From contig NZ_JAMLDY010000004.1 in the NCBI RefSeq assembly GCF_024211255.1, positions 124,001 to 188,000 of the forward strand: a stretch of 64,000 bases of DNA, in the 5' to 3' direction. Shown one piece after another: positions 53,937 through 62,848 of this stretch (position 1 is the stretch's first letter; each line of letters opens with the position of its first letter). The DNA comes from Sphingomonas liriopis. GTDB lineage: Bacteria > Pseudomonadota > Alphaproteobacteria > Sphingomonadales > Sphingomonadaceae. The position numbers and the translations under genes are program-made. A model generated the notes under the pieces. The model did not search any database, had not been told where the DNA came from, and saw nothing but the letters and a program-made list of their open reading frames with translations.

Positions 53937-54002
53937 TGGCGAACGCTATGTTAAGGCCTTCGCCCTAATCCATCGGGTCGATATGGACGAGGATCGACCG
54001 TG

Positions 54003-55694
54003 ATGACCGACATGCCGGGACCCGCCGCCTTTGCCGGAGCGGTGCCGCTGGCGGCAGGAGCGGCGCCGCTGGCGGGGCCGGCCGGCATCGGCGGCATGCC
54101 GATCGGCTGCGTGCTGGCGATCGCGGGCGGCAGCAGCCGCGTCCTGTTCGACCGCAACGCGCTGGAGCTCGCCGCGCAGGATGCCGATCCCGTCGCCGCG
54201 TCGGCGGGGCAGGTCGGCGGCCAGATCAAGATGCGCGTCGGCGGCACCTGGCTGGTCGCCAACATCCGCAGCCTGGCGTTGCAGGAAGCGGGCGGCGACT
54301 GGGTCGCGGCCGATATCGATTTCCTGGGCGAGGGCGACGAGGAGCGGCTGACCGGCAAGCTCTACCATTTCCGTCGCGGCGTGACGCGCTATCCGATACC
54401 CGGCTGCGAGGTGTTCGCGATCACCACCCCCGACCTCCAGCAGATCTATTCCGCCGCCGACAAGCCGCATATCCAGGTCGGCACCGTCTATCCGACGCGC
54501 GACGTGCGCGCTTCGCTCTACATCGACGCGATGCTCGGCAAGCATTTCGCGCTGGTCGGATCGACCGGCACCGGCAAGTCGACGTCGGCGGCGCTGATCC
54601 TCCATCGCATCTGCGAACTGGCGCCGCAGGGCCATGTGCTGATGATCGATCCGCACGGCGAATATGCCGCCGCCTTCCGCGGCAACGGCGCGATCTACGA
54701 CGTCAGCAACCTCCAGATGCCGTACTGGCTGATGAACTTCGAGGAGCATTGCGAGGTCTTCATTACCGCGAGCGGATCGGATCGCCAGATCGACGCCGAC
54801 ATCCTCGCCAAATGCCTGTTGATGGCGCGCGCCAAGAACCGGCTGGGGCAGGGGATCGCCAAGCTGACCGTCGACGCGCCGATCCCCTATCTGTTGAGCG
54901 ACCTCACCAACCTCATCGCGCTCGAAATGGGCAAGATGGACCGTGCCGGCGATACCGCGCCCTATCTGCGCCTCAAGACCAAGATCGACGAGATCAAGGC
55001 CGATCCGCGCTACGGCTTCATGTTTTCGGGCATGCTGGTCGCCGACACGATGGCCGATTTTCTCGCGCGCATCTTTCGCCTGCCGGGCGACGGGCGGCCG
55101 ATCTCGATCGTCGACGTCTCGGGCGTACCGTCGGAGATCACGTCTGTGGTCGTCGCGGTGCTGAGCCGGATGACGTTCGACTTCGCGATCTGGTCGCGCA
55201 ACGAACCGCAGCGGCCGATCCTGCTCGTCTGCGAAGAGGCGCACCGCTACATCCCGAGCAGCAACAGCGAGGCCGGGCGCAGCGCCTCGGTCGGCCGCAT
55301 CCTCGGCCGCATCGCCAAGGAAGGGCGCAAATACGGCGTCAGCTTAGGGCTTATCACGCAGCGGCCGTCCGATCTGGAGGAAGGCGTGCTTTCGCAATGC
55401 GGCACGATCATCGCGATGCGGCTCAACAACGAACGCGACCAGGCGTTCGTGCGCGCCGCGATGCCGGAGGGCGCGCGCGGCTTCCTCGATGCGATCCCCG
55501 CGCTGCGCAATCGCGAATGCATCATCTGCGGCGAAGGCGTCGCGGTGCCGATCCGGGTGAGCTTCGACGGCCTCGAAGAGTCGAAGCGGCCGGCGTCGGG
55601 CGACCCTTTGTTCTCGCAGTTGTGGCGCGATGCCGGCGGCGAGGATGCGATCATCGGCCGCACGATCATGCGCTGGCGCGCGCAGGGGCGGTAG
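54003..55694 (+). CDS. HerA-like ATP-binding protein (DUF87)
   Basis: A 563-residue FtsK/HerA-superfamily ATPase. A beta-barrel HAS-type domain covers about residues 25-130. Walker A is GSTGTGKST (186-194) in GKHFALVGSTGTGKSTSAAL, the following VLMIDPHGEYAAAF is diagnostic of HerA, Walker B is ILLVCEEAHRYIP, and RKYGVSLGLITQRPSDL with RLNNERDQ follows. HerA works with a NurA nuclease in archaea; no nuclease gene is adjacent here. ATG 54003 directly follows a possible GTG at 54000. Confidence 0.9.
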   Translation: MTDMPGPAAFAGAVPLAAGAAPLAGPAGIGGMPIGCVLAIAGGSSRVLFDRNALELAAQDADPVAASAGQVGGQIKMRVGGTWLVANIRSLALQEAGGDWVAADIDFLGEGDEERLTGKLYHFRRGVTRYPIPGCEVFAITTPDLQQIYSAADKPHIQVGTVYPTRDVRASLYIDAMLGKHFALVGSTGTGKSTSAALILHRICELAPQGHVLMIDPHGEYAAAFRGNGAIYDVSNLQMPYWLMNFEEHCEVFITASGSDRQIDADILAKCLLMARAKNRLGQGIAKLTVDAPIPYLLSDLTNLIALEMGKMDRAGDTAPYLRLKTKIDEIKADPRYGFMFSGMLVADTMADFLARIFRLPGDGRPISIVDVSGVPSEITSVVVAVLSRMTFDFAIWSRNEPQRPILLVCEEAHRYIPSSNSEAGRSASVGRILGRIAKEGRKYGVSLGLITQRPSDLEEGVLSQCGTIIAMRLNNERDQAFVRAAMPEGARGFLDAIPALRNRECIICGEGVAVPIRVSFDGLEESKRPASGDPLFSQLWRDAGGEDAIIGRTIMRWRAQGR

Positions 55695-55907
55695 GCGACA
55701 TAGACAAGATGGACACCTTGACGTGAACGATCCGGTTCGATCGTTTCGATTTCGGTGATGATGCGAAAGAGCGTGGGGCTGCGGTAGCAGGGCGATGCCG
55801 TGTAGGACAGCGGTGGGTGAATTTGCGTTCCACGTCAGTTGGTTACGCGATCGTACGACCAACAGCGCGGTCGGCGGCCGGGATTTTTGTCGTTTCCCAA
55901 AGCGATT

Positions 55908-56015
55908 CGTCACCCCGGACTTGTTCCGGGGTCCACTCCGCGGCGAGGCGCAGCCCTCTCGCCTCCAACCCTGCGCTTGCGGCACAGTGGACCCCGGAAC
56001 AAGTCCGGGGTGACG
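55908..56015. repeat. Intergenic palindrome, family B copy 3
   Basis: CGTCACCCCGGACTTGTTCC at the left end and GGAACAAGTCCGGGGTGACG at the right are exact inverse complements over 20 bases. It lies in the 340-base gap between the HerA-like gene and the convergent M23 peptidase. The remainder of that gap (55695-55907) shows no gene or clear signal. Confidence 0.8.
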
Positions 56016-56034
56016 GAGGATGTGGGGAGGGGCC

Positions 56035-57519
56035 TTACCCGCCCCCGCCGACCTTCACCGCCAGCAGGTCCGCGACCTGCGCCTTGAAGCGGCGCAGGTT
56101 TTCGCCCGACAGCGCCTGCACACTGGCGAACGAGATCGAGCGCGGGTTGATCGTCTGGCCGTTGCGCCAGACCTCCCAATGGAGGTGCGGGCCGGTCGAC
56201 ATGCCGGTCGAGCCGACATAGCCGATCACCTGTCCCTGGCGGACCTGCTGCCCGCGCGCCACCGCGATCCGGCTCATATGGCCGTAACCGCTGGCGAGCC
56301 CGCCGGCATGGGCGAGCTTGACGAAATTGCCGTAGCCGCCCGATCGCCCCGCACCCTGCACGACGCCGTCGAGCGCGGCATAGATCGGCGAGCCATAAGG
56401 CGCGCCGATGTCGAGCCCCTTGTGCATCTTAAGATAGCCGAGCAGCGGGTGCATGCGATAGCCGAAGGACGAGGTGATCCGCCCCGCCACCGGCATGCCC
56501 ATGAACCCGCGGCGTTCGCTCTGCCCGTGCGCGTCGAACCACGACGGTTTGCCGTCGTCCTCCCAGCGCACCAGCTGCACCTTGCGGCGGCCCTGGTCGA
56601 TGCCGGCGAACAGCAGGTCGCCGAGGCGCACCTCGCCGGTTGCGGCACGGTCGCGCGCGACGATCAGGTCGAAGCCGTCGGCGGCGCTGACGTCGCGGCC
56701 GATCGACAGGCGCGTCGCGAGCGCCTTGATATAGCTTTCGACGACGCGTGCCGGCGCACCGGCGGCGCGCGCCGAGCGATAGAGGCTCGATCCGACGAGG
56801 CCCTGGATGCGCAGCGGCGTGCGGTCGACCGCGATCGGCTGGCGCGTCATGACCAGCCCGCCGCCGGCGCGATCGAGGCTGAGCGCGAGGTCGAAGCGCG
56901 CGCGCAGGGAGAGTTTCTCGAGCGGGCGTGCCACCGTCTTCGCCGGGCGGCGGCCGAGGGTAAGAGAAAGACGCGTGCCCGGCTGGATATCGCCGAGCGC
57001 GACCGCCTGCGCGACCAGCCCTGCTGCGGCCTTCGCATCCGACCGGCCGACGCCGGCGCGGGTGAGGACATGGTCGAAGGCGTCGCCTTCGCCGAGCGTC
57101 GCGCTGAGTTCGACGAGCGGGCGTTCGGGCGCTTCGGCGAGCGGCGCGACGAGGTCGTTCGCCGCCATCCGGTGACCGGTGTCGCCGCCCCAGGCGAGCG
57201 GCGCGATCGCCTGTCCGCGCGCTTCCTCCCAGGCGGTGTCGGCGAGAGGTGCGGGGGTGGCACCGACCAGCGGCCGCATGCCGGGCGCCAGTGCCCAGAC
57301 GCTGCCGAGCAGGACGGTGAGCGTCGCAAGGCCGCGCCACCAGTCGCGGCTGCCGATCTGCGCGCCCAGATCGGGCGCCCAGTCGATCGCACCCCAGTGC
57401 GGCGCGACGGTCGGGCTGCGGCGGGGATCGAGCACGCGCGGCACGGCGAACGCCCGCCCGAACGGGCGTGCGGCGGTGCCGCCGGCGAGATCGAAACCTT
57501 GGTCGTTGCGCAGGAACAC
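56035..57519 (-). CDS. M23 family peptidoglycan endopeptidase
   Basis: A 494-residue LytM-type metallopeptidase. One N-terminal membrane anchor (about 65-85) is followed by a long periplasmic region with a LysM/OapA-like section (GDAFDHVLTRAGVGRSDA) and the M23 domain. Zinc ligands are His366 and Asp370 in HKGLDIGAP and His447 in GPHLHWEV, with His414 and His445 catalytic. All are present, so it should be active, unlike degenerate LytM factors. GTG start at 57519. A D,D-endopeptidase role in wall growth is inferred. Confidence 0.9.
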   Translation of the reverse strand: MFLRNDQGFDLAGGTAARPFGRAFAVPRVLDPRRSPTVAPHWGAIDWAPDLGAQIGSRDWWRGLATLTVLLGSVWALAPGMRPLVGATPAPLADTAWEEARGQAIAPLAWGGDTGHRMAANDLVAPLAEAPERPLVELSATLGEGDAFDHVLTRAGVGRSDAKAAAGLVAQAVALGDIQPGTRLSLTLGRRPAKTVARPLEKLSLRARFDLALSLDRAGGGLVMTRQPIAVDRTPLRIQGLVGSSLYRSARAAGAPARVVESYIKALATRLSIGRDVSAADGFDLIVARDRAATGEVRLGDLLFAGIDQGRRKVQLVRWEDDGKPSWFDAHGQSERRGFMGMPVAGRITSSFGYRMHPLLGYLKMHKGLDIGAPYGSPIYAALDGVVQGAGRSGGYGNFVKLAHAGGLASGYGHMSRIAVARGQQVRQGQVIGYVGSTGMSTGPHLHWEVWRNGQTINPRSISFASVQALSGENLRRFKAQVADLLAVKVGGGG

Positions 57520-57673
57520 GCGGGCGGCGCCTCATCAAGAACGTCGCCGTCATCCCCCCGGCGCTGGGTGGCAGCGTTGTGGGGGAGAAAGTCTAAAGTC
57601 AAATTAACCGCGGGGGTGCGCGAGTCGCGGTGCGACGAGGCGTTTCGGGGGTGCGGCGATCGCCAAATATCCC

Positions 57674-57933
57674 GCGTTACCCCGGACTTTTCGAGGCCTC
57701 TGCGAAACGCTATCCGTGCTCCCGCGCAGGCGGGAGCCCTGGAGTCCCGAGCCCCATCAGCCGTTGTTTTGCTTGGCTCTGGGCTCCCGCCTGCGCGGGA
57801 GTACTGGAGGGGATGCGGACTTTCGCAGAAATCTCGATGTGTTCCGAGGTCCACTCCTCGGCGAGGCGAACGGTCGGAGCCTCTTGTCCTGCGCCCGCGG
57901 CCCGGTGGACCCCGGAACACGTCCGGGGTGACG
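57674..57933. repeat. Family B palindrome interrupted by a family D palindrome
   Basis: Family B ends, CGTTACCCCGGACTTTTC near 57675 and GGAACACGTCCGGGGTGACG at 57914-57933, are separated by an inner element with arms GCTCCCGCGCAGGCGGGAGC (57718-57737) and GCTCCCGCCTGCGCGGGAG (57783-57801). The insert is flanked by CTGCGAAA (57700-57707) and TTTCGCAG (57821-57828). It lies in the 487-base gap 57520-58006, otherwise without genes. Confidence 0.72.
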
Positions 57934-58006
57934 GGGGCGATGGGTGACGGGGGGATGCTTGATCCGCCTCATTGCGCTGATCCCCCGGACGCACGATGTT
58001 GCCCCC

Positions 58007-60481
58007 ATGAAAGCGGCGGTCACCGCGGTCCTCGGACCCACCAACACCGGCAAGACCCACCTCGCCGTCGAACGGATGTGCGCGCATTCGAGCGGCATCA
58101 TGGGCTTTCCGCTGCGGCTGCTGGCGCGCGAGGTCTATGACCGTGTCGTCAAGCTGAAGGGCGCCGACAGCGTCGCGCTCGTCACCGGCGAAGAGAAGAT
58201 CGTGCCCCCCAATGCGCGCTGGCACCTGTGCACGGTCGAATCGATGCCCGAGCACGACGCCGCTTTCGTCGCGCTCGACGAGGCACAGCTCGGCACCGAT
58301 GCCGAGCGCGGCCATGTCTTCACCGACCGGCTGTTGCGCCGGCGCGGGCGCGAGGAAACGATGATCCTGGGGTCCGAGGCGCTGCGGCCGATGGTGCGCG
58401 CGCTGGTGCCGGATGCCGAGATCATCGTCCGGCCGCGTTTTTCGAAACTCACCTATGCGGGCGCCAAGAAGATCAGCCGGCTGCCCAAACGCTCGGCGAT
58501 CGTCGCGTTCAGTGCCGAGGAAGTGTACGCCGTTGCCGAGATGCTGCGCCGCCTGCGCGGCGGAGCGGCGGTGGTGATGGGCGCGCTGTCGCCGCGTACC
58601 CGCAACGCGCAGGTCGCGATGTTCCAGGCGGGCGAGGTCGATTATCTCGTCGCCACCGATGCGATCGGCATGGGGCTCAACATGGACGTCGCGCACGTCG
58701 CCTTCGCCGGCCTCAGCAAGTTCGACGGTCGCCGCAGCCGCCGGCTGACGGTGGCGGAGATGGCGCAGATCGCCGGCCGCGCCGGGCGCCATCAGCGCGA
58801 CGGCACCTTCGGCGGGGTCACCGAAGAGGGGCCGGGCGCGTTCCTGCCCGAAGAGGTGTTCGCGATCGAGGAGCATCGCTTCCCGCGCATCGAACAGCTC
58901 TACTGGCGCAACGGCGAGCCCGATTACGCCAGCATCGACGCGCTGATCGCCAGCCTGGAGCGGCGGCCCGAGCCGGGCGTGCTGCTCGCCGCGCCGCAAT
59001 CGACCGACCTTGCGGTGCTCAAGCGGCTCGCCGACGAACCCTGGGTGCGCGACCGGACGCGATCGCCGGCGATGGTCAAGCGGCTGTGGGCGGCGTGCGG
59101 ACTGCCCGATTTCCGCAAGCTCGGCCTCGATCCGCACACGCGCTTCGTCGCGCGCGTGTTCGGCTACCTCAGCGAAGGGCGCGGCGTCGTGCCCAACCAA
59201 TGGTTCGCCGACGAGGTGTCGCGGCTCGACACGATCGCCGGCGATGTCGAGACGATCGCCGGACGGATCGCCGCGATCCGCAGCTGGGCCTATATCGCGC
59301 AGCGCCCCGACTGGCTCGCCGATCCCGCCGCGGGGGCGGAGCGGGCCAAGGGAATCGAGGAGCGATTGTCCGACGGGCTCCACGCCAGCCTGACGCAGCG
59401 CTTCGTCGACAAGCGCACGACCGCGCTGATGCGCCAGATCGGCGGCGACGTGTCGCTGCTGCCGGTGGTGATCGGGCCGGAGGGCGAGGTGCTGGTCGAG
59501 GATCATCCGATCGGCCGACTCGAGGGGTTTCGCTTCACCGTCGATCCCGCGGCGCGCGCGACCGACCGCCGGCTGTTGCTTGCCGCGGCGGAAAAGCATC
59601 TCGGCGGCGAGCGTCGCCGCCGCGGCGAGGCGCTGATCGCGGCGGAGGATGCGGCCTTTACGCTGCGCGACGACGCGATCGTCTGGAACGGGCATGCGGT
59701 CGCGCTGCTGACGCCGGGGCCGTCGCTGGCGCGCCCGCAGCTAAAGCTCGATCGCGATCTCGATTGCTTGGCCAAGCCGCAGCGCGAGGCGGTGGCGGTG
59801 CGGCTCAACGCATGGTTCGCGACGATGCTCGGCCGTCATCTGCCGGCGTTGGTCGCGCTTGCCGAGGCGGCGCGCGATCCGCAGGCAACGCCGGCGCTGC
59901 GCGTCGTCGCGGGCGAGCTGGAGGCGGCGGGCGGGTTGCTGCCGCGGTTGCCGCTGCGCGAATCGCTCGACGCGCTGGGGCAGGACGAACGCAAGCGGCT
60001 GCGCCGGATCGGCATCACCATCGGCGCGCTCGACCTGTTCGACCCGCGGCTGCTCAAGCCCGCGGCGGCGCGCTGGCGGCGGACGCTGCTCGGCGTGCGC
60101 GGGCGCACGCCGGTGCTGCCGCGCGAGGGGGCGAGCGTGCTGCCGCGCGGCGCGCCGGGGGCGCAGCTCGCCACCGGTTTCCGCCCGCTTGCGGCGCAGG
60201 CGGTGCGCGTCGATCTGGTCGAACGCATCGCGCGTGCCGCGCATGACGCGCGACAGGGACGCAAGCCGTTCGCGCCCGACCCGGCGCTCGCCACGTCGAT
60301 GGGGGTGGAGCCGGCGACGTTCGCGCGGCTGATGGCGGAACTGGGCTTCCGCACCGTGCGCGGCGCCGACGCGCCGGCGTGGATCTGGCAGGGTCGCCGC
60401 CCGCCGCGGCGCGAGGAGGCGCCGGCCGCGCCGCCCACGGGGGCCTTCGCCGCGCTTGCCGGCTGGGGCCGCCATGGCTGA
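58007..60481 (+). CDS. SUV3-type RNA/DNA helicase
   Basis: An 824-residue superfamily 2 helicase related to mitochondrial SUV3. Walker A is GPTNTGKTH (10-18), motif II is DEAQ (91-94), then ATDAIGMGLNMDVAHV and QIAGRAGRHQRDGTFG give motifs V and VI. SUV3 unwinds RNA for the mitochondrial degradosome; the bacterial form is common in alphaproteobacteria. The C-terminal 350 residues are helical and basic. The ATG at 58007 was chosen because the upstream frame runs into repeats. Its end overlaps the S4-domain gene by eight bases. Confidence 0.9.
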   Translation: MKAAVTAVLGPTNTGKTHLAVERMCAHSSGIMGFPLRLLAREVYDRVVKLKGADSVALVTGEEKIVPPNARWHLCTVESMPEHDAAFVALDEAQLGTDAERGHVFTDRLLRRRGREETMILGSEALRPMVRALVPDAEIIVRPRFSKLTYAGAKKISRLPKRSAIVAFSAEEVYAVAEMLRRLRGGAAVVMGALSPRTRNAQVAMFQAGEVDYLVATDAIGMGLNMDVAHVAFAGLSKFDGRRSRRLTVAEMAQIAGRAGRHQRDGTFGGVTEEGPGAFLPEEVFAIEEHRFPRIEQLYWRNGEPDYASIDALIASLERRPEPGVLLAAPQSTDLAVLKRLADEPWVRDRTRSPAMVKRLWAACGLPDFRKLGLDPHTRFVARVFGYLSEGRGVVPNQWFADEVSRLDTIAGDVETIAGRIAAIRSWAYIAQRPDWLADPAAGAERAKGIEERLSDGLHASLTQRFVDKRTTALMRQIGGDVSLLPVVIGPEGEVLVEDHPIGRLEGFRFTVDPAARATDRRLLLAAAEKHLGGERRRRGEALIAAEDAAFTLRDDAIVWNGHAVALLTPGPSLARPQLKLDRDLDCLAKPQREAVAVRLNAWFATMLGRHLPALVALAEAARDPQATPALRVVAGELEAAGGLLPRLPLRESLDALGQDERKRLRRIGITIGALDLFDPRLLKPAAARWRRTLLGVRGRTPVLPREGASVLPRGAPGAQLATGFRPLAAQAVRVDLVERIARAAHDARQGRKPFAPDPALATSMGVEPATFARLMAELGFRTVRGADAPAWIWQGRRPPRREEAPAAPPTGAFAALAGWGRHG

Positions 60482-60767
60482 GGCATCGATGCGGCTCGAC
60501 CGGTTCCTGTGGTTCGTGCGGCTCGCGAAGACGCGCGGGGTCGCGCAGGACATCGCCTGCGACGGGCGGATGCGGATCGACGGGCGGCGGGTGGAGCGCA
60601 GCGCGGCGCCGGTGCGCGTCGGCAACATCCTGACCTTCGCGCAAGGGTCGCGGGTGCGCGTGCTGCGCGTCGAGGCGCTGCCCACCCGCCGCGGGCCGGC
60701 GCCCGAGGCGCAAGGCTGCTATCAGGAACTGGTCGCGAACGTCTCGCAACCCCCCGGGATCGATTGA
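60474..60767 (+). CDS. S4 domain RNA-binding protein (HslR-like)
   Basis: A 97-residue protein that is mostly one S4 domain: MRLDRFLWFVRLAKTRGVAQDIACDGRMRIDGRRVERSAAPVRVGNIL. HslR in E. coli binds stalled 50S subunits carrying nascent chains; this protein has the domain but a short C-terminus. It begins inside the end of the SUV3-type helicase gene, so an RNA-related partnership is likely. Confidence 0.88.
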   Translation: MAEASMRLDRFLWFVRLAKTRGVAQDIACDGRMRIDGRRVERSAAPVRVGNILTFAQGSRVRVLRVEALPTRRGPAPEAQGCYQELVANVSQPPGID

Positions 60768-60854
60768 CGCGAGCGACGACGCGGCATAGCAGCCCCAGAC
60801 ATTCGTACCCGGCGCGGCGCCACAGCCGACGCACCAAGGCCGCAAGGAACCGCC

Positions 60855-61196
60855 ATGACCTACGTCGTCACCGATGCCTGCATCCGCTGCAAGTATATGG
60901 ACTGCGTCGAGGTGTGTCCGGTCGACTGTTTCTATGAAGGCGAGAACATGCTCGTCATCAACCCCAGCGAGTGCATCGACTGCGGCGTGTGCGAACCCGA
61001 ATGCCCGGCCGAGGCGATCCTGCCCGACACCGAGAGCGGGCTGGAACAGTGGCTCGAGCTCAACACGACCTTCTCGGCGCAATGGCCCAACGTCACGCGC
61101 AAGCTCGACCAGACGCCGCCCGACGCCGACGCGATGAAGGGTGTCGAGAACAAGTACGACCAGTTCTTCTCGCCCGAGCCCGGCGCCGGCGATTAA
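60855..61196 (+). CDS. fdxA: Ferredoxin FdxA (7Fe-8S type)
   Basis: A 113-residue soluble ferredoxin with two clusters. Cys9, Cys12 or Cys17, Cys21 and Cys25 lie in [17 protein letters not shown], and Cys40, Cys43, Cys46 and Cys50 in [30 protein letters not shown] and the C-terminal extension [20 protein letters not shown] are typical of alphaproteobacterial FdxA. A palindromic hairpin follows at 61210-61240. Confidence 0.95.
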   Translation: MTYVVTDACIRCKYMDCVEVCPVDCFYEGENMLVINPSECIDCGVCEPECPAEAILPDTESGLEQWLELNTTFSAQWPNVTRKLDQTPPDADAMKGVENKYDQFFSPEPGAGD

Positions 61197-61209
61197 GTCC
61201 GGCAAATCC

Positions 61210-61240
61210 GCGCATGAGGCAGGGTAACTGACTCATGCGC
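61210..61240. terminator. Hairpin after fdxA
   Basis: Perfect 9-bp arms GCGCATGAG (61210-61218) and CTCATGCGC (61232-61240) with a 13-base loop, 13 bases after the fdxA stop and followed by GCTGGTAATTTT. Probable terminator. Confidence 0.5.
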
Positions 61241-61282
61241 GCTGGTAATTTTGTTGCGAGTGTGTTAAAAGGGTCCATGACG

Positions 61283-61300
61283 GGCATGATGCGTCATGCC
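61283..61300 (+). promoter_or_regulatory. Hairpin in the carD leader
   Basis: GGCATGA (61283-61289), loop TGCG, TCATGCC (61294-61300), a perfect 7-bp stem within the 165-base stretch before carD. AT-rich DNA (61245-61270, including GTTAAAA) precedes it and may hold the promoter, which would give a leader longer than 100 bases. Confidence 0.4.
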
Positions 61301-61405
61301 TGCTCTGGAGACACTCGTACCAACCATCCTCGCCGGTCCCTGTCCAGCGGTTTGCCGCCACGGATCGTCCACAAGCGAGCGATGCGACCTTAGAAAGGCC
61401 CGTTC

Positions 61406-61939
61406 ATGGCTGCCAAGGCATTGTCCTTCGATGTCGGTGATTACGTCGTTTATCCCAAGCATGGCGTCGGCCGTGTGATCGAGCTGCAGAAGCAGGAGAT
61501 CGCCGGGACCAGCCTGGAGCTGTACGTGCTCCGCTTCGAAAAGGAGCGCATGACGCTCCGCGTCCCCACCAACAAGGCCGAATCGGTCGGCATGCGCAAG
61601 CTGTCGTCGGACAAGACGATGCGCGAGGCGATGGAGACGCTGAAGGGCAAGCCCAAGGTCAAGCGCACCATGTGGTCGCGCCGCGCGCAGGAATATGAGG
61701 CGAAGATCAATTCGGGCGACCTCGCGTCGATCGCGGAGGTGGTCCGCGACCTGTTCCGCGCCGACGACCAGCCCGAGCAGAGCTATTCGGAACGTCAGAT
61801 CTTCGAAGCGGCGTGCAGCCGCCTCGCGCGCGAACTCGCCGCGATGGAAGAGGTCGACGAGCTGAAGGCGCAGGAGAAGATCCTCGACATCCTGCGCGCC
61901 GCCGCGGCGATCTACAACAAGGACAAGGTGCCGGCGTAA
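61406..61939 (+). CDS. CarD family transcriptional regulator (CdnL)
   Basis: A 177-residue global transcription factor that binds RNA polymerase and stabilises open complexes, notably at rRNA promoters. The N-terminal RNAP-interaction domain (FDVGDYVVYPKHGVGRVIELQKQEI) is a Tudor-like fold shared with Mfd, and the C-terminal helical domain (about 70-177) binds DNA. It has its own strong terminator downstream. The leader contains a hairpin, so post-transcriptional control is possible. Confidence 0.95.
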   Translation: MAAKALSFDVGDYVVYPKHGVGRVIELQKQEIAGTSLELYVLRFEKERMTLRVPTNKAESVGMRKLSSDKTMREAMETLKGKPKVKRTMWSRRAQEYEAKINSGDLASIAEVVRDLFRADDQPEQSYSERQIFEAACSRLARELAAMEEVDELKAQEKILDILRAAAAIYNKDKVPA

Positions 61940-61968
61940 CTCGCCGCGACCTTTGTTTCATGTGAAAG

Positions 61969-61995
61969 GGCGGTCCCGCGAGGGGCCGTCTTTTT
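61969..61995 (+). terminator. Rho-independent terminator of carD
   Basis: GGCGGTCCC (61969-61977), loop GCGA, GGGGCCGTC (61982-61990) pairs over nine positions with two G-U pairs, then TTTTT (61991-61995). Placed 30 bases after the carD stop. Confidence 0.85.
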
Positions 61996-62054
61996 CGTTT
62001 ACAGGCGTAGGCGACGCGGTGTAGCATCCGACTACAACAGTTGAGGACGATCCC

Positions 62055-62783
62055 ATGAAGCTGCTCGCACTCGCCCTGATCCCGCTTGCCGCCACCGGCG
62101 CGTTCGCCGGTGAGCGCGATCGCGGGCCGGGCCTTCCCGGCCAGCGGCAAGGCAATGCGCTGGTCTATGCCGCGCGCGATTTCGACAGCGTCAGCCTCGG
62201 CGGTGCCGCGCGGGTGATCGTGCGGGCCGGGCCGGTGTTCGCCGTCCGTGCCGAAGGGCCGGCGGAGGCGTTCGCCAATTTCCGCGTCGCGCGCGAGGGG
62301 CGGACGCTGCAGGTCGGCCGCCGCTACGAAGGGCGCAGCGAGATGCCGCTCGAACGCCGCATCACCGTCTACGTCACGCTGCCCGCCCTCGCGGCGGCGA
62401 GCGTCGGCGGGTCGGGCAGCATCGACGCCGATCGTGGCGGCGGCGAGCGCTTTTCGGGCGCGGTCGGTGGATCGGGCCGTCTGCGCGTCGCCCGGCTCGA
62501 TACGCCCACCGCCGAATTGAGCGTCGGCGGATCGGGCGACATCGCCGCCGCCGGTACGGTCGGCGCGCTCAAGGCGAACGTCGGCGGATCGGGCAGCATC
62601 GCCGCCCCCGGCCTGCGCGCGTCGCGGGCGGAAGTGTCGATCGGCGGATCGGGCAGCGTCCGCGCGATGGTCGCCGGCCCTGCCGACGTGTCGATCGCGG
62701 GCAGCGGCAGCGTCGATCTCGGCGCGCAGGCGCGCTGCCGGGTCAGCAAGGTGGGCAGCGGCACGGCGCGCTGCGGCCGCTGA
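62055..62783 (+). CDS. GIN-domain (DUF2807) secreted protein, copy 1
   Basis: A 242-residue exported protein. Signal peptide MKLLALALIPLAATGAFA, then a GIN/DUF2807 domain starting FDSVSLGGAARVIVRAG. From about residue 115 it has six G-S-G turns (SVGGSGSI, AVGGSGRL, SVGGSGDI, NVGGSGSI, SIGGSGSV, SIAGSGSV) about 18-20 residues apart, one per coil of a right-handed beta-helix, and ends in a two-cysteine cap CRVSKVGSGTARCGR. GAGGAC precedes the ATG. Function of the family is unknown. Confidence 0.85.
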   Translation: MKLLALALIPLAATGAFAGERDRGPGLPGQRQGNALVYAARDFDSVSLGGAARVIVRAGPVFAVRAEGPAEAFANFRVAREGRTLQVGRRYEGRSEMPLERRITVYVTLPALAAASVGGSGSIDADRGGGERFSGAVGGSGRLRVARLDTPTAELSVGGSGDIAAAGTVGALKANVGGSGSIAAPGLRASRAEVSIGGSGSVRAMVAGPADVSIAGSGSVDLGAQARCRVSKVGSGTARCGR

Positions 62784-62800
62784 GCCGACCCCTTGCCCCG

Positions 62801-62840
62801 CCTCTCGTTGTGTATTATACAAGCAATACACAACGAGAGG
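62801..62840 (+). promoter_or_regulatory. Perfect 16-bp hairpin over the ribosome-binding site of GIN gene 2
   Basis: CCTCTCGTTGTGTATT (62801-62816), loop ATACAAGC, AATACACAACGAGAGG (62825-62840). The right arm ends in GAGAGG, which with the next G is the ribosome-binding site eight to nine bases before the ATG at 62849. In the transcript the stem would hide that site. There is no T run for termination. Confidence 0.7.
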
Positions 62841-62848
62841 GTTTCGTC

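Noticed and set aside
55695..55907. Possible small gene between the HerA-like gene and repeat B copy 3
   Set aside because: Short frames have no ribosome-binding site or recognisable product; the longer ones run into repeat DNA.
62400..62780. GGCGGATCGGGC direct repeats that could suggest a CRISPR-like or tandem DNA array
   Set aside because: They are codons of the G-S-G turns in the beta-helix protein, in frame, with diverged spacers.
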